Source: Serratia fonticola (lineage in GTDB: Bacteria; Pseudomonadota; Gammaproteobacteria; Enterobacterales; Enterobacteriaceae). From it: a stretch of 64,000 nucleotides of DNA. Location of the stretch: assembly GCF_001006005.1 (NCBI RefSeq), contig NZ_CP011254.1:1860001-1924000 (forward strand). The letters run 5' to 3'. The translations under genes and the position numbers were made by a program. Of the stretch, positions 1 to 10,756 are shown in pieces (the stretch's first letter is position 1; each line of letters begins with the position of its first letter). The notes beneath the pieces were generated by a model that saw nothing but the letters and a program-made list of their open reading frames with translations, had not been told where the DNA came from and ran no database searches.

Positions 1-642
1 GCCAAGTGGGGCGGGGTGGATATCCCGGACTACAGCGCCGCCGCACCGGGCAGCGACGTCGGGCCGTTTATCATGCAGCCGGAAGGCATGGGCCGCCTGT
101 TTGCCCTCGACAAACTGGCGGAAGGGCCGTTCCCTGAACACTACGAGCCGTTTGAAACGCCGCTCGGCACCAACCCGTTGCACCCGAACGTGGTGTCCAA
201 CCCGGCGGCGCGCGTGTTCAAAGACGATCTGGCCGCGATGGGCAAATCCGACAAGTTCCCGTATGTCGGTACCACCTATCGTCTGACCGAACATTTCCAC
301 TACTGGACCAAGCATGCGTTGATCAACGCCATCGCTCAGCCAGAGCAGTTCATCGAAATTGGCGAGAAGCTGGCCGAGAAGAAAGGCATCAAGCAGGGTG
401 ATACGGTTAAAGTCAGCTCCAACCGTGGCTATATCAAGGCCAAGGCGGTGGTGACCAAACGTATTCGTACTCTGCAGGTGAACGGCCAGGACGTGGACAC
501 CATCGGCATCCCGATCCACTGGGGTTACGAAGGGGTGGCGAAGAAAGGCTTTATCGCCAACACGCTGACGCCGTTTGTCGGCGATGCCAATACGCAAACG
601 CCAGAGTTCAAGGCGTTCCTGGTTAACGTGGAAAAGGTGTAA
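1..642 (+). CDS. fdoG: Formate dehydrogenase-O major subunit, C-terminal part
   Basis: This is the 3' end of the catalytic molybdopterin/selenocysteine subunit of the aerobic periplasmic formate dehydrogenase, which oxidises formate and passes electrons to FdoH. The frame is open from base 1, so the gene starts outside the window and the selenocysteine codon is not visible. What remains is the C-terminal molybdopterin-dinucleotide-binding domain, with segments such as YVGTTYRLTEHFHYW and GIPIHWGYEGVAKKGF that closely match E. coli FdoG. It ends 12 bases before fdoH in the same operon. FdnG is the close alternative; the adjoining fdhE favours FdoG. Confidence 0.93.
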   Translation, partial: AKWGGVDIPDYSAAAPGSDVGPFIMQPEGMGRLFALDKLAEGPFPEHYEPFETPLGTNPLHPNVVSNPAARVFKDDLAAMGKSDKFPYVGTTYRLTEHFHYWTKHALINAIAQPEQFIEIGEKLAEKKGIKQGDTVKVSSNRGYIKAKAVVTKRIRTLQVNGQDVDTIGIPIHWGYEGVAKKGFIANTLTPFVGDANTQTPEFKAFLVNVEKV

Positions 643-654
643 CGGAGACGAATT

Positions 655-1566
655 ATGGCAATGCAATCTCAAGACATCATTCGTAAATCCGCCACCAATG
701 GCTTCACCCCGGCACCGCGCGCGCGCGATCACCAGGAAGAAGTGGCCAAGCTGATCGATGTCACTACCTGTATCGGCTGCAAAGCCTGCCAGGTAGCCTG
801 TTCTGAATGGAACGATATCCGCGATGAAGTGGGGCACAACGTCGGGGTTTACGATAACCCCGCCGATCTGACCGCCAAATCGTGGACGGTGATGCGCTTC
901 TCGGAAGTTGAGGAGCACGGCAAGCTGGAGTGGCTGATCCGCAAGGATGGCTGCATGCACTGTGCCGATCCGGGCTGCCTGAAGGCTTGTCCGGCGGAAG
1001 GGGCCATCATCCAGTACGCCAACGGCATCGTCGATTTCCAGTCCGAACATTGCATCGGCTGTGGCTACTGCATCGCTGGTTGCCCGTTCGACGTGCCACG
1101 CATGAACGCGGAAGACAATCGGGTGTACAAATGTACCCTGTGCGTCGATCGCGTTGGCGTTGGCCAGGAACCGGCCTGTGTGAAAACCTGTCCGACTGGG
1201 GCGATCCACTTCGGCACCAAAGAAGCGATGAAAAATGTCGCGGCGGAACGTGTCGATGAACTGAAAACCCGTGGCTACCAGAATGCCGGTCTGTACGATC
1301 CGGCTGGCGTGGGCGGCACTCACGTGATGTACGTACTGCATCACGCCGATAAACCGCAGCTGTATCACGGTTTACCGGATAACCCGACCATCAGCCCGGC
1401 GGTGACCTTCTGGAAAGGGGTCTGGAAACCGTTGGCCGCCATCGGGTTTGCTGCCACCTTCGCGGCCAGTATTTTCCACTACGTTGGCGTGGGGCCAAAC
1501 CGCGTTGAAGAAGAGGAAGAGCAGGATCCGAAGGACGAGCATCATGATGAGGAGACGCGCAAATGA
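655..1566 (+). CDS. fdoH: Formate dehydrogenase-O iron-sulfur subunit
   Basis: This electron-transfer subunit carries four 4Fe-4S clusters between FdoG and the cytochrome b subunit. The 303-residue product is close to the 300 of E. coli. Ferredoxin-type cysteine clusters are visible, including [11 protein letters not shown] near residue 40, [13 protein letters not shown] near 100, [13 protein letters not shown] near 133 and CTLCVDR near 160. A single membrane helix near residues 257-280 anchors the protein, followed by an unusually acidic tail ([16 protein letters not shown]). The stop overlaps the fdoI start by four bases (ATGA), which implies translational coupling. Confidence 0.96.
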   Translation: MAMQSQDIIRKSATNGFTPAPRARDHQEEVAKLIDVTTCIGCKACQVACSEWNDIRDEVGHNVGVYDNPADLTAKSWTVMRFSEVEEHGKLEWLIRKDGCMHCADPGCLKACPAEGAIIQYANGIVDFQSEHCIGCGYCIAGCPFDVPRMNAEDNRVYKCTLCVDRVGVGQEPACVKTCPTGAIHFGTKEAMKNVAAERVDELKTRGYQNAGLYDPAGVGGTHVMYVLHHADKPQLYHGLPDNPTISPAVTFWKGVWKPLAAIGFAATFAASIFHYVGVGPNRVEEEEEQDPKDEHHDEETRK

Positions 1567-2201
1567 GGAAGGAAAAGCCAATTCAGCGCTACAGCGCGCC
1601 GGAGCGGATTAACCACTGGATTGTGGCGTTCTGCTTTATTTTTGCCGCCATCAGCGGGCTGGGGTTCCTGTTCCCGTCCTTTAACTGGCTGATGAATATC
1701 TTTGGTACGCCACAGCTGGCACGCATCCTTCACCCCTTCACCGGGGTGTTGATGTTCGTCGCGTTCCTGCTGATGTTCCTGCGCTACTGGAAGCACAACC
1801 TGATCAACCGGGAAGATATCGTCTGGGCGAAAAACATCCACAAAATCGCCATGAATGAGGAAGTGGGTGACACTGGGCGTTATAATTTCGGTCAGAAGTG
1901 CGTATTCTGGGCGGCGATCATCAGTCTGGTGCTGTTGCTGGCCAGTGGTATCGTTATCTGGCGGCCATACTTTGCCCCATCCTTCTCCATTCCGCTGATC
2001 CGCATCGCGTTGGTGGTGCATTCGTTGGCAGCGGTGGGGTTGATCATCGTGATTATGGTGCACATTTACGCCGCGTTGTGGGTAAAAGGCACCATTACCG
2101 CGATGGTGGAAGGTTGGGTGCCGGCTGCCTGGGCCAAGAAGCATCACCCGCGCTGGTACCGTGAGGTCCGCGAGAAACAACAGGAAGACAAACCCAGATG
2201 A
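1563..2201 (+). CDS. fdoI: Formate dehydrogenase-O cytochrome b556 subunit
   Basis: This is the integral membrane gamma subunit that takes electrons from FdoH through two b-type hemes and reduces quinone. The 212-residue product matches the E. coli length of 211. Four hydrophobic helices are visible, with candidate heme-ligand histidines in the N-terminal segment ([10 protein letters not shown]) and in the later helices ([19 protein letters not shown]). It overlaps fdoH and fdhE by four bases on each side, so the four genes form one tight operon. Confidence 0.96.
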   Translation: MRKEKPIQRYSAPERINHWIVAFCFIFAAISGLGFLFPSFNWLMNIFGTPQLARILHPFTGVLMFVAFLLMFLRYWKHNLINREDIVWAKNIHKIAMNEEVGDTGRYNFGQKCVFWAAIISLVLLLASGIVIWRPYFAPSFSIPLIRIALVVHSLAAVGLIIVIMVHIYAALWVKGTITAMVEGWVPAAWAKKHHPRWYREVREKQQEDKPR

Positions 2202-3127
2202 GTATCCGCATCGTTCCTAAAGAGCAGTTAGGGGCACAGCGTGAAAAGTCTTCAACGGCGGAAACTATTCCGCCGTTACTTTTCGCCAACTTGAAGAGCC
2301 TTTATACCCGCCGAGCCGAACGTCTGCAGCAACTGGCCGCAGACCATCCGCTGGGTGACTATCTCAATTTTGCCGCCAGCATTGCGCAAGCGCAGCACAA
2401 CGCCTGCCACGATAATCCGCTGGAGCTGGATCTCGGCGAAACGCTGACCCAGAGCGCCGCCAGCGGCAAGCCGCCGTTGGACATCAGCGTCTATCCACGC
2501 AGCGAACACTGGCACAAGCTGCTGGCATCGCTGATCGCAGAACTGCGCCCGCAGGCACCGGAACACGTGCTGGCGGTGTTGGATAACCTGGAGAAATCCT
2601 CGTCCCATGAGCTGGAGCTGTTGGCCAGCGCCCTGCTGAAAGGCGAGTTTGCCAAAGTAGGCAGCGACAAAGCCCCGTTCCTTTGGGCGGCGCTGTCGTT
2701 GTACTGGACGCAGATGGCCAGCCAGATCCCTGGCAAGGCATGGGCCGAGTACGGCGAACATCGCCAGTTCTGCCCGGTTTGCGGCAGTATTCCGGTTTCC
2801 AGCGTGGTGCATCTTGGTACCGTGAACGGCCTGCGCTATCTGCACTGCAACCTGTGCGAGAGCGAATGGCACGTGGTGCGGGTGAAATGCAGCAACTGCG
2901 AACAAACCGGCGATCTCAACTACTGGTCACTGGAAAGTGAGCAGGCCGCGGTGAAAGCGGAAAGCTGTGGCGACTGCGGCACCTACCTGAAGATCCTCTA
3001 TCAGGAGAAGGACCCGAAGGTCGAGGCGGTGGCCGACGATCTGGCTTCGCTTATCCTCGATGCCAAGATGGAAGAGGAAGGCTTTGCGCGCAGCAGTATC
3101 AACCCGTTCCTGTTCCCTGGGGAATGA
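2198..3127 (+). CDS. fdhE: Formate dehydrogenase accessory protein FdhE
   Basis: FdhE is a cytoplasmic iron-binding protein needed for activity and assembly of the Tat-exported formate dehydrogenases. The 309-residue length equals that of E. coli FdhE. The C-terminal half holds the family's paired CxxC motifs: [20 protein letters not shown] and CGDCGTY. It is the last gene of the fdo operon, starting inside the fdoI stop codon, and the following gene lies almost 200 bases away beyond a palindromic repeat. Confidence 0.96.
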   Translation: MSIRIVPKEQLGAQREKSSTAETIPPLLFANLKSLYTRRAERLQQLAADHPLGDYLNFAASIAQAQHNACHDNPLELDLGETLTQSAASGKPPLDISVYPRSEHWHKLLASLIAELRPQAPEHVLAVLDNLEKSSSHELELLASALLKGEFAKVGSDKAPFLWAALSLYWTQMASQIPGKAWAEYGEHRQFCPVCGSIPVSSVVHLGTVNGLRYLHCNLCESEWHVVRVKCSNCEQTGDLNYWSLESEQAAVKAESCGDCGTYLKILYQEKDPKVEAVADDLASLILDAKMEEEGFARSSINPFLFPGE

Positions 3128-3194
3128 TGACAGTTGGTTTTTTCGTTCGCCCCTTGCCACTGTAATTGCCCAACTCAACTCCATCACTTTTGCA

Positions 3195-3233
3195 GCCCCC
3201 TCTCCCTGTGGGAGAGGGTTGGGGTGAGGGGGC
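3195..3233. repeat. REP-like palindrome, copy 1
   Basis: An intergenic GC-rich inverted repeat, CCCTCTCCC-tgtg-GGAGAGGG, followed by the tail ttggggtgaggg. The same core with the same tail recurs at 12872-12907, and in inverted orientation at 12737-12771. It lies just after fdhE and could end or stabilise the fdo transcript. Confidence 0.75.
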
Positions 3234-3321
3234 CGCAGCGACTTTCGGATTAGACATCTGGCAAACCGGGAGGCGAGTTGCTACCGTTACGTCAAGACGC
3301 GTAACGCGAAAGGAAGACATG

Positions 3322-3966
3322 ATGTTGAAGACCCTTGCCAAAGGCGCGGCGCTAGCCGTGCTGCTTACCGGGCTGGTAGCCTGCGATAACCAGGACAGCA
3401 AAAAGCCGGAAGTCCCCGCACCCGAGCCAAAACCGGTCGTGACACAACCCGTAACGCCAGCTCCGCCGGTGGAAGAACCCAAACCCGCCCCAGGCCTGAA
3501 CGTTTCGCTGCAAAAAGGCCAAATCACCTTTGAACTGCCGCCGGGCTTCAGCGATCAGACCAAGCTGAGCGGCATCATCAACGACAATAAATCGACTATT
3601 CAGCTGTTCCTCGACAGCAAATCACGCCAGCGCACCGTCGCTTCGGAAGTGATCCCGCCGGCAGACATGAAGATCAATACCAGTGATGCGATGCTCAAAG
3701 AGCTGACGCAAAGCATCATTACCGAGCTGTCTGACCGTTATCAGAACATCAAGAAAACCAAAGAAGAGAATTTCAACGTCGGTAAGCAGAAGTTCCATCG
3801 TCTGGATACCGAACAGACGGTCAACGGGCAAAAACTGGTTTCCACCATCGTGTTGACGGTGTTCAATAAACGGGTCGTGACGTTGCAGCTGTTAACGCCA
3901 GCTAAAACACCGGATCTACATCATGCCCTGGTACAGCGAATTATTGATACCATGCAGGTTAAATAA
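3322..3966 (+). CDS. DcrB-like lipoprotein
   Basis: A predicted envelope lipoprotein of 214 residues. The N-terminus is a signal peptide ending in a lipobox (LTGLVAC, Cys near residue 21), followed by a proline-rich linker (KPEVPAPEPKPVV) and a folded domain that begins with GQITFELPPGFSD and ends LVQRIIDTMQVK. The layout recalls E. coli DcrB, an inner-membrane-associated lipoprotein linked to phage C1 and C6 entry, but similarity beyond layout is modest. Two ATGs lie side by side; the second is chosen because aggaag sits at better spacing before it. It stands alone between the fdo operon and selA. Confidence 0.72.
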   Translation: MLKTLAKGAALAVLLTGLVACDNQDSKKPEVPAPEPKPVVTQPVTPAPPVEEPKPAPGLNVSLQKGQITFELPPGFSDQTKLSGIINDNKSTIQLFLDSKSRQRTVASEVIPPADMKINTSDAMLKELTQSIITELSDRYQNIKKTKEENFNVGKQKFHRLDTEQTVNGQKLVSTIVLTVFNKRVVTLQLLTPAKTPDLHHALVQRIIDTMQVK

Positions 3967-4037
3967 CCTGACTGGTTTAGCTCGGCACGCCAACAAGCCA
4001 GTTTGCCGATAACCGGACACTGAAAAATCGAGTGACC

Positions 4038-5429
4038 ATGAGCACTGAATCCCAGCACCTATACAGCCAGTTACCTGCCATCGACCGCCTGCTGCGCGAT
4101 CCTGCGGTTGAACCCGCCGTCGCCAAACACGGCCAGACGCTTATCAGCGAACTGCTGCGCCAGATGCAGGCGCAGGCGCGTGAAGCTATCAAGACGCAGC
4201 AACAACTGCCTGCCTGGTGTCAGGACTGGCCGCAGGCGCTACAGGCACGCCTGGAACAACAGCAGCGCCCGGCGTTGCAACCCGTGTTTAACCTCAGCGG
4301 TACCGTGCTGCACACCAATCTGGGGCGAGCGCTGTTGGCGCAACCGGCAGTGGATGCGGTGGTCAGTGCCATGAGCAGTGCCGTGACGTTGGAATACGAT
4401 TTGGATGGCGCAGGCCGTGGGCATCGCGATCGGGCCATCGCGGATTTGCTCTGCCAGCTCACCGGGGCGGAAGATGCCTGCATCGTCAACAATAACGCGG
4501 CAGCGGTGCTATTGATGCTGGCGGCAGTGGCACCGGGCCAGCAGGTGGTGGTATCACGTGGCGAACTGGTGGAGATTGGTGGCGCGTTCCGCATCCCGGA
4601 CGTCATGCGCCAGGCGGGCTGCCAACTGGTGGAGGTTGGCACCACCAACCGTACACATCTGAAAGATTATCGTGCCGCCATCAACGAGCAAACCGGCCTG
4701 TTGATGAAGGTGCATACCAGTAATTACAGCATTCAAGGGTTTACCGCTGCGGTTGATGAAAGCGAACTGGCGGTGTTGGGCCACGAACAGGGCATTCCTG
4801 TGGCGACCGATTTGGGCAGTGGCTCGCTGATCGACATGGCGCAATACGGCTTGCCAGCCGAACCAATGCCGCAACACCTGATTGCCGCCGGTGTCGATCT
4901 GGTGACCTTCTCTGGTGATAAACTGCTGGGCGGGCCGCAGGCCGGGATTATCGTCGGTAAAAAAGATCTCATTGCCCGTTTGCAGCAGCACCCACTCAAG
5001 CGCGCCCTGCGCGTCGGCAAAATCACGCTGGCGGCGCTGGAAGCCACGCTGCGGTTGTATCAACAGCCGGAGTTACTGGCAGAACATTTACCTACCTTGC
5101 GCTTACTGACCCGCCCACAGCAACAGATGCAGCAAACCGCCGAAGGTTTGCAGAGCCAGTTGGCTCCGCGGTTTGCTGGCCGCTTCGAGCTGCGCAGTGA
5201 GCCGTGCTGGTCACAGATTGGCAGCGGTTCGTTGCCGGTAGATCGCCTGCCGAGCTACGCGTTGACCTTTACCCCACTCGATGGCCGGGGCGCAACGTTA
5301 GAAGGCTTGGCCCAGCAGTGGCGTAGCTTGCCGCAGCCGGTCATTGGCCGTATCAACGACGGCAAACTGTGGCTCGATCTGCGTTGCCTTGAACAGGAGG
5401 GCGCACTGGTTGAGGCGCTGAGCGCATGA
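4038..5429 (+). CDS. selA: L-seryl-tRNA(Sec) selenium transferase
   Basis: SelA is a PLP enzyme that converts seryl-tRNA(Sec) to selenocysteyl-tRNA(Sec) using selenophosphate. The length from the ATG is 463 residues, the same as E. coli SelA. The PLP-lysine motif is clear ([18 protein letters not shown]), as is the N-terminal family segment [16 protein letters not shown]. The in-frame GTG two codons earlier is a less likely start. The stop overlaps selB (ATGA), so both products are translationally coupled. The tRNA substrate gene selC lies 25 kb to the right. Confidence 0.96.
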   Translation: MSTESQHLYSQLPAIDRLLRDPAVEPAVAKHGQTLISELLRQMQAQAREAIKTQQQLPAWCQDWPQALQARLEQQQRPALQPVFNLSGTVLHTNLGRALLAQPAVDAVVSAMSSAVTLEYDLDGAGRGHRDRAIADLLCQLTGAEDACIVNNNAAAVLLMLAAVAPGQQVVVSRGELVEIGGAFRIPDVMRQAGCQLVEVGTTNRTHLKDYRAAINEQTGLLMKVHTSNYSIQGFTAAVDESELAVLGHEQGIPVATDLGSGSLIDMAQYGLPAEPMPQHLIAAGVDLVTFSGDKLLGGPQAGIIVGKKDLIARLQQHPLKRALRVGKITLAALEATLRLYQQPELLAEHLPTLRLLTRPQQQMQQTAEGLQSQLAPRFAGRFELRSEPCWSQIGSGSLPVDRLPSYALTFTPLDGRGATLEGLAQQWRSLPQPVIGRINDGKLWLDLRCLEQEGALVEALSA

Positions 5430-7267
5430 TTATCGCCACCGCTGGCCATGTCGACCACGGCAAAACCACCCTGCTACAGGCGATCACCGGCATCAATGCC
5501 GATCGCCTGCCGGAGGAGCAACGCCGTGGCATGACCATCGATCTTGGTTATGCCTATTGGCCGCAGCCCGATGGCCGCGTGCTGGGGTTTATCGACGTTC
5601 CCGGCCATGAAAAATTCCTCGCTAACATGCTGGCAGGCATTGGCGGCATCGATCATGCGCTGCTGGTGGTGGCCTGCGACGATGGCGTAATGGCACAAAC
5701 CCGCGAGCACCTGGCGATCCTGCGCCTGAGCGGCAGAGCGCAGTTGACGGTGGCGTTAACCAAAGCCGACCGTGTGGATCCTGCGCGAGTCGCTGAAGTG
5801 CAAACCCAGGTGTTGGCCGAATTGGCGCAGCAGGGCTGGCATGATGTGCCGGTGTTTGTTACTGCGGCGGCCCTGGGAGAAGGTATTGATGAGCTGCGCC
5901 AGCATCTGTTGGCGCTGCAACCCGGTGAGCACTTACTATCCCGTCGTTTTCGGCTGGCGGTGGATCGCGCTTTCAGCGTCAAAGGTGCCGGGCTTGTAGT
6001 GACCGGGACGGCGCTGGGCGGCAGCGTCGCGGTAGGCGATACGCTGTGGCTGACCGGTGCGGATGTGCCGGTGCGGGTGCGCGGCTTGCATGCGCAGAAT
6101 CAGGTGGCAGAACAGGCGGTTGCCGGGCAGCGCATTGCGCTGAATATCAGCGGTGACGTCAGCAAAGACCAGCTAACGCGCGGCGACTGGCTGTTGGCGC
6201 AACAACCGCCAGCGGCGGCAGAGCGTATTCTGGTGGCGATAGAGGCCGATGCGCCGATCCAGCACTGGCAGTCGCTACATATTCACCATGCCGCCAGCCA
6301 TATCACCGGGCGCATTGCGCTGCTGGCGGACAACCTGGCGGAGCTGATCCTCGATCGTCCGCTGTGGCTGGTGGAAAACGATCGGCTAGTGTTGCGTGAT
6401 ATCAGCGCGCGCCAAACACTGGGCGCTGCACGCGTGCTGGGGCTCTCCTCGCCGAAACGGGGCAAGCGTCAGCCGGAGTATCTGGCCTGGCTGGCAGCGC
6501 TGGCTAAGGCATCCAGCGATGGGCAGGTGCTGGATTTGCGTTTGCCGGGTGGCGCACTGGATTTGGCCGCGTTTGCCTGGGCACGACAGCTGACGGATGA
6601 GGGCCTACAGGAACTGCTGGCAGGTTATGCCCTGATGATCTCCGGCGAGATGGCGTTGGCCCCAGCCAACGTGCAAGCGCATGAGCAGCGTCTGTTGCAG
6701 GTGTTGGCCGAATATCATCAGCAACATGCCGATCAGCTAGGCCTGGGGCGCGCTCGTCTGCGCCGTATGGCGTTACCGGCGCTGCATGAGCCGTTGGTAT
6801 TTATGATGATCGATCGGCTGCTGGCGGCGGGTTTGCTGCGCAATACGCGCGGCTGGCTGCACCTGCCGGACCACGGTTTGGCATTCAGCAGCGAGCAACA
6901 GGCACTATGGAGCCGCATTGAGCCGCTGTTTGGTGAAGAGCCCTGGTGGGTGCGCGATCTGGCCGCCTCGTTGGGCGAAGAGGAAAACAGCGTTCGCGCC
7001 GCGTTGCGCAAGGCGGCACAGCTTGGCTACGTCACCGCCGTGGTGGTCGATCGCTACTACCTCAGCCAGCGTATCGAACAGTTTGCCGCGATGATCCGCG
7101 AGCTGGACGCCACGCAAGGCAGCACCAATGCCGGTGACTTCCGCGATCGGCTGGGGGTTGGCCGCAAGCTGGCGATCCAGGTATTGGAATTCTTCGATCG
7201 CAGCGGCTTTACCCGGCGTAAGGGGAACCAGCACCTGTTGCGGGATCGCGGGCTGTTTGGCGGTTGA
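5426..7267 (+). CDS. selB: Selenocysteine-specific elongation factor SelB
   Basis: SelB is the GTPase that brings selenocysteyl-tRNA to UGA codons followed by a SECIS hairpin. The 613-residue product (E. coli 614) shows G1 [13 protein letters not shown]3 DVPGHEKF and G4 TKAD in the N-terminal G domain, then EF-Tu-like domains. The C-terminal third holds the winged-helix repeats that bind the SECIS RNA, ending [20 protein letters not shown]. It is coupled to selA; together with selC and fdoG it makes a regional selenoprotein cluster. Confidence 0.96.
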   Translation: MIIATAGHVDHGKTTLLQAITGINADRLPEEQRRGMTIDLGYAYWPQPDGRVLGFIDVPGHEKFLANMLAGIGGIDHALLVVACDDGVMAQTREHLAILRLSGRAQLTVALTKADRVDPARVAEVQTQVLAELAQQGWHDVPVFVTAAALGEGIDELRQHLLALQPGEHLLSRRFRLAVDRAFSVKGAGLVVTGTALGGSVAVGDTLWLTGADVPVRVRGLHAQNQVAEQAVAGQRIALNISGDVSKDQLTRGDWLLAQQPPAAAERILVAIEADAPIQHWQSLHIHHAASHITGRIALLADNLAELILDRPLWLVENDRLVLRDISARQTLGAARVLGLSSPKRGKRQPEYLAWLAALAKASSDGQVLDLRLPGGALDLAAFAWARQLTDEGLQELLAGYALMISGEMALAPANVQAHEQRLLQVLAEYHQQHADQLGLGRARLRRMALPALHEPLVFMMIDRLLAAGLLRNTRGWLHLPDHGLAFSSEQQALWSRIEPLFGEEPWWVRDLAASLGEEENSVRAALRKAAQLGYVTAVVVDRYYLSQRIEQFAAMIRELDATQGSTNAGDFRDRLGVGRKLAIQVLEFFDRSGFTRRKGNQHLLRDRGLFGG

Positions 7268-7305
7268 AATTATGGGTGCATATTGTTGCGCCCAGTTTAA
7301 AAGAT

Positions 7306-7321
7306 TGTGACACCCCTCATG
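7306..7321 (+). promoter_or_regulatory. Candidate CRP site upstream of aldB
   Basis: TGTGAcaccccTCATG matches the CRP consensus TGTGA-N6-TCACA with one half perfect and the other nearly so. It lies about 165 bases before aldB. E. coli aldB is known to be activated by CRP and RpoS, which makes the site plausible. No promoter hexamers were assigned with confidence. Confidence 0.4.
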
Positions 7322-7486
7322 CGTTTGAGCATTGTTTCGCCATTTCTCCTCATAAACCCCTATCATTCCGGCTACAGATAGTTCACCGCTTCTTAAGTTT
7401 GATCACTGGATCTGCGGCCATGGTGCCGTGAACCTGCTTACCGTCTACGGGCGGTAAGGTTGCAGCCACGTTAAAAGGAGATACAA

Positions 7487-9025
7487 ATGGCGAATACCAC
7501 TACGGCAAATCACCTCACGCCTGAAAACACCGGGTTTCCTCTCAAGCTGAAAAAACGTTACGACAACTTTATCGGGGGTGCCTGGGTAGCACCGGTACAG
7601 GGCGAGTATTACACCAACCTGACGCCGATCACCGGCCAGACGCTGTGCGAAGTGGCCAGCTCCTCCTCACAGGATATCGAGTTGGCGCTGGATGCTGCCC
7701 ACGATGCCAAAGGGGCTTGGGGGAAAATGTCGGTGCAGGCGCGCGCCAACCTGCTTAACCGGGTCGCCGATCGCATGGAGCAGAATATCGATCTGCTGGC
7801 GGCGGCAGAAACCTGGGATAACGGCAAGCCGATCCGCGAAACCGTCAATGCCGACGTTCCGTTAGCTATCGACCATTTCCGCTACTTTGCTGCCTGCGTA
7901 CGAGCGCAAGAGGGCGGGATTAGTGAGATCGACTCAGAAACGGTGGCCTATCACTTCCACGAACCGCTGGGCGTGGTGGCACAAATCATTCCGTGGAACT
8001 TCCCGCTGCTGATGGCGTGCTGGAAGATGGCGCCAGCGCTGGCAGCGGGTAACTGCATCGTGCTGAAACCGGCCAAGCTGACGCCGCTATCGGTGCTGGT
8101 GTTGATGGAACTGCTCCAGGACATCCTGCCGCCAGGGGTGATCAACGTGGTCAACGGCGCAGGCGGTGAAATCGGGGAATATCTGGCCACCTCCAAGCGT
8201 ATCGCCAAAGTGGCCTTTACCGGTTCGACCGAAGTGGGCCGCCAAATCATGGGCTACGCCACCCAGAACATCATTCCGGTGACGCTGGAGCTGGGCGGCA
8301 AGTCACCCAACATCTTCTTTGCCGACGTGATGGACAAAGAGGACTCGTTCTTCGACAAGGCGCTGGAAGGCTTTGCGCTGTTTGCCTTCAACCAGGGGGA
8401 AGTCTGTACCTGTCCGAGCCGGGCGCTGGTGCAGGAATCGATCTACGAGCGCTTTATGGAGCGGGCCATCAAACGGGTGGAGAGCATCCGTAGCGGCAAC
8501 CCGCTGGACGCCAGCACCCAAATGGGGGCGCAGGTTTCCGAAGGGCAGATGAAGACCATCCTTAACTACATCGAAATCGGCAAGCAGGAAGGTGCCAAGG
8601 TGCTGACCGGTGGACGCCGCAAGGCGCTGGATGGCGGCTTGGCGCAAGGGTACTACATGGAACCCACCATTCTGTTCGGTAAGAACAGCATGCGGGTATT
8701 CCAGGAAGAGATTTTTGGCCCGGTGCTAGCGGTGACCACTTTCAAGGATATGGATGAAGCGCTGGCGCTGGCCAATGATACCGATTTTGGCCTGGGGGCC
8801 GGGGTGTGGAGCCGCAACGGCAACATTGCCTACCAGATGGGGCGCAACATTCAGGCGGGCCGCGTCTGGACCAACTGCTACCATGCCTACCCGGCACATG
8901 CGGCATTCGGCGGCTACAAACAGTCGGGGATCGGGCGGGAAACCCATAAGATGATGTTGGAGCACTATCAGCAGACCAAATGCCTGCTGGTGAGCTACTC
9001 CGAGAAACCGATGGGGCTGTTCTGA
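7487..9025 (+). CDS. aldB: Aldehyde dehydrogenase AldB
   Basis: An NAD(P)-dependent aldehyde dehydrogenase that oxidises acetaldehyde and related aldehydes to acids. The 512-residue length equals E. coli AldB. Family motifs in order are the cofactor-site segment [26 protein letters not shown], the glutamate motif [12 protein letters not shown] and the catalytic cysteine region [15 protein letters not shown] strong aaaggag lies before the ATG. It is monocistronic and convergent with mdfA; paired GCATGC-centred repeats separate the two genes. Confidence 0.92.
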   Translation: MANTTTANHLTPENTGFPLKLKKRYDNFIGGAWVAPVQGEYYTNLTPITGQTLCEVASSSSQDIELALDAAHDAKGAWGKMSVQARANLLNRVADRMEQNIDLLAAAETWDNGKPIRETVNADVPLAIDHFRYFAACVRAQEGGISEIDSETVAYHFHEPLGVVAQIIPWNFPLLMACWKMAPALAAGNCIVLKPAKLTPLSVLVLMELLQDILPPGVINVVNGAGGEIGEYLATSKRIAKVAFTGSTEVGRQIMGYATQNIIPVTLELGGKSPNIFFADVMDKEDSFFDKALEGFALFAFNQGEVCTCPSRALVQESIYERFMERAIKRVESIRSGNPLDASTQMGAQVSEGQMKTILNYIEIGKQEGAKVLTGGRRKALDGGLAQGYYMEPTILFGKNSMRVFQEEIFGPVLAVTTFKDMDEALALANDTDFGLGAGVWSRNGNIAYQMGRNIQAGRVWTNCYHAYPAHAAFGGYKQSGIGRETHKMMLEHYQQTKCLLVSYSEKPMGLF

Positions 9026-9059
9026 CCCGCCTGACTAACGTCAACCAGCTTGAAACGTT

Positions 9060-9081
9060 GGGGCGCTGCATGCTGCGCCCG
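9060..9081. repeat. GCATGC-centred repeat, copy 1
   Basis: The element ggggcgctgcatgctgcgcc lies just after aldB. A second copy in inverted orientation sits at 9150-9174 and a third follows xylR at 21864-21889. All three lie at the 3' ends of genes, consistent with a dispersed palindromic repeat family. Confidence 0.65.
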
Positions 9082-9149
9082 TTCAGATAATCAAAGGATT
9101 AGCTCTGGACGAATACGTTAATTATTTAAGTTTAATCAGTAAGTTAAGT

Positions 9150-9174
9150 GGGCGCAGCATGCGGCGCCCCTACG
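9150..9174. repeat. GCATGC-centred repeat, copy 2 (inverted)
   Basis: gggcgcagcatgcggcgccc followed by ctacg is the inverted partner of the copy at 9060. The two face each other between convergent aldB and mdfA and could form a long cruciform or a bidirectional end signal. Confidence 0.65.
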
Positions 9175-10402
9175 TAGCGAGAGTGGCACCACCACGGTGT
9201 TTGCTGAGGAACATCGCCGTCAGCGTCAGCCAGCACAGGCCACTGACCAGATTGAACAGGCTGAATAATCCGTTACCGCCCCAAACGTAGGCCACCTTGG
9301 CCAGCTCGATCCCGATGGTAAACACCGACATGCTTAGCATGCCCATCACGGCCGAAACGGCACCTTTGCTCACGTTGCTGGAAAACAGCGTCAGGCGATA
9401 CAGACCGGCGTTCGCCAAACCAATGCCGTAAGCATAGAGGCTCAACCCGGCGGTCATCCACAGGTAGGCGTGGGCGGAAAATACCGTGGCCAGCGCGGCG
9501 AGCAGCAGGCCCAGCAGCATCGGCCATGCGCCCAGCTTGATCGGGCGCTCAATACTGAGTTTGCCGGTGATGCGAGCCAGCGTCAGGTTGCCGAGGATCA
9601 GCGCGCCAAATACCGGGATCTGCAACAGGCCATAGTCCAGCGCCGAGAGCGACTCACCCTTAATCAGGATCACCGGAGACTGGGCAATCCAGGCCAACAG
9701 CGGCAGGCTGGCAAAGCCGATAGCCAATGAGCCACAGATAAAGCGCCGATTGACCAATACCTGACGATAGTCGCGCCACAGGTTGGCCGCCGAGAAGGCT
9801 TCCCCTTGCAGCGTGGCGGTTTCAGGCATGGCTTTCCACAGGCCAACAAAGGCAATCGCGGCCAGGGCGGCAAACAACACAAACATGCTCTGCCAGGAGG
9901 CAACGTGAACCCAGGCGGCCCCGGCCAACGGCCCCAGCAGCGGGGCGATCAACGCCACGTTAGCCATCAGCGCAGTGATCTTGATACATGTCGCCTCTTC
10001 AAAGGACTCCTGAATGGTGGCGTAGCCCACCGCACCGATAAAGCACAGGCCAATCCCTTGCAGGAAGCGCATCACGATAAACTGTTCGATATTGGTGACC
10101 AGCAGAATGGCCAGGCAGGTGACGATAAAGAACAGCACCCCGGCCAGCATCACCGGGCGGCGGCCACGGCGATCTGACAGCGGGCCAAGCAGCCACTGCA
10201 GGAAAATACCGCCAGCCAGATAGGCGGTCATTGAGGTGGGCACCCACTCCACGCCGGCATTGAAATCGGCCACGACCGCCAGCATACCGGGCTGGATCAT
10301 ATCGTTAGCGATATAGGTCGCGAATTCGAATAGCACCAGACAAAGTGGGAATAAAAGCGCCTGTCGGCCTAAAAGTGCCGCAGGGGGTAATGATGTTTTC
10401 AT
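9170..10402 (-). CDS. mdfA: Multidrug efflux MFS transporter MdfA
   Basis: A proton-driven drug antiporter of the major facilitator superfamily in the inner membrane. From the chosen start the product is 410 residues, the same as E. coli MdfA, and similarity runs throughout. The membrane-embedded acidic residue of helix 1 is present ([18 protein letters not shown]), as is motif A ([15 protein letters not shown]) between helices 2 and 3. Twelve hydrophobic segments are visible. The frame is open 37 codons further upstream, but that stretch lacks family similarity. Confidence 0.93.
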   Translation of the reverse strand: MKTSLPPAALLGRQALLFPLCLVLFEFATYIANDMIQPGMLAVVADFNAGVEWVPTSMTAYLAGGIFLQWLLGPLSDRRGRRPVMLAGVLFFIVTCLAILLVTNIEQFIVMRFLQGIGLCFIGAVGYATIQESFEEATCIKITALMANVALIAPLLGPLAGAAWVHVASWQSMFVLFAALAAIAFVGLWKAMPETATLQGEAFSAANLWRDYRQVLVNRRFICGSLAIGFASLPLLAWIAQSPVILIKGESLSALDYGLLQIPVFGALILGNLTLARITGKLSIERPIKLGAWPMLLGLLLAALATVFSAHAYLWMTAGLSLYAYGIGLANAGLYRLTLFSSNVSKGAVSAVMGMLSMSVFTIGIELAKVAYVWGGNGLFSLFNLVSGLCWLTLTAMFLSKHRGGATLAT

Positions 10403-10598
10403 TTTTATATTACTGATAGCAAAGAAGAAATAAGGAACTGTCAGGGCGGGGATGCGCAAACTGAGCGAGTTGTGGCGGCTATTTTGCCGCCAATTGTTCA
10501 CCTTGGCAATCATAAGGTGATTTTAGGCTCATTCTTAATAGCGCGTTTAAGCGTTGTGCTGCGACCCCCTGAGCTATAACCTCTGATTAACATTTCTC

Positions 10599-10725
10599 TA
10601 TACCCGTCGTCTTTCAAACTGCAGCGTTGTTACCTGCACTATCTCACCCCAGTCACTTACTAAAGTAAGCTCCTGGGGATGAGATAGCTGGGCGCCTAGC
10701 TGCAGCTCGAAATCCATAGGGTATA
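10599..10725. repeat. 127-bp imperfect palindrome with TATACCC ends
   Basis: The segment starts tatacccgtcgtctttcaa and ends with the inverted tip agggtata; internal arms ctgcag and ctgcag also pair. It fills most of the 354 bases between the divergent mdfA and wecH genes and has the look of a non-coding MITE-like dispersed repeat. It ends only 31 bases before the wecH start, so it may supply or alter that promoter. No copy elsewhere in this window was found. Confidence 0.6.
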
Positions 10726-10756
10726 TGACAGAATTATAGGCAACTGACGGGCAGCA

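Noticed and set aside
1542..2180. 212-codon minus-strand frame opposite fdoI
   Set aside because: A shadow of fdoI; histidine- and glutamine-rich composition is typical of antisense frames in GC-rich genes.
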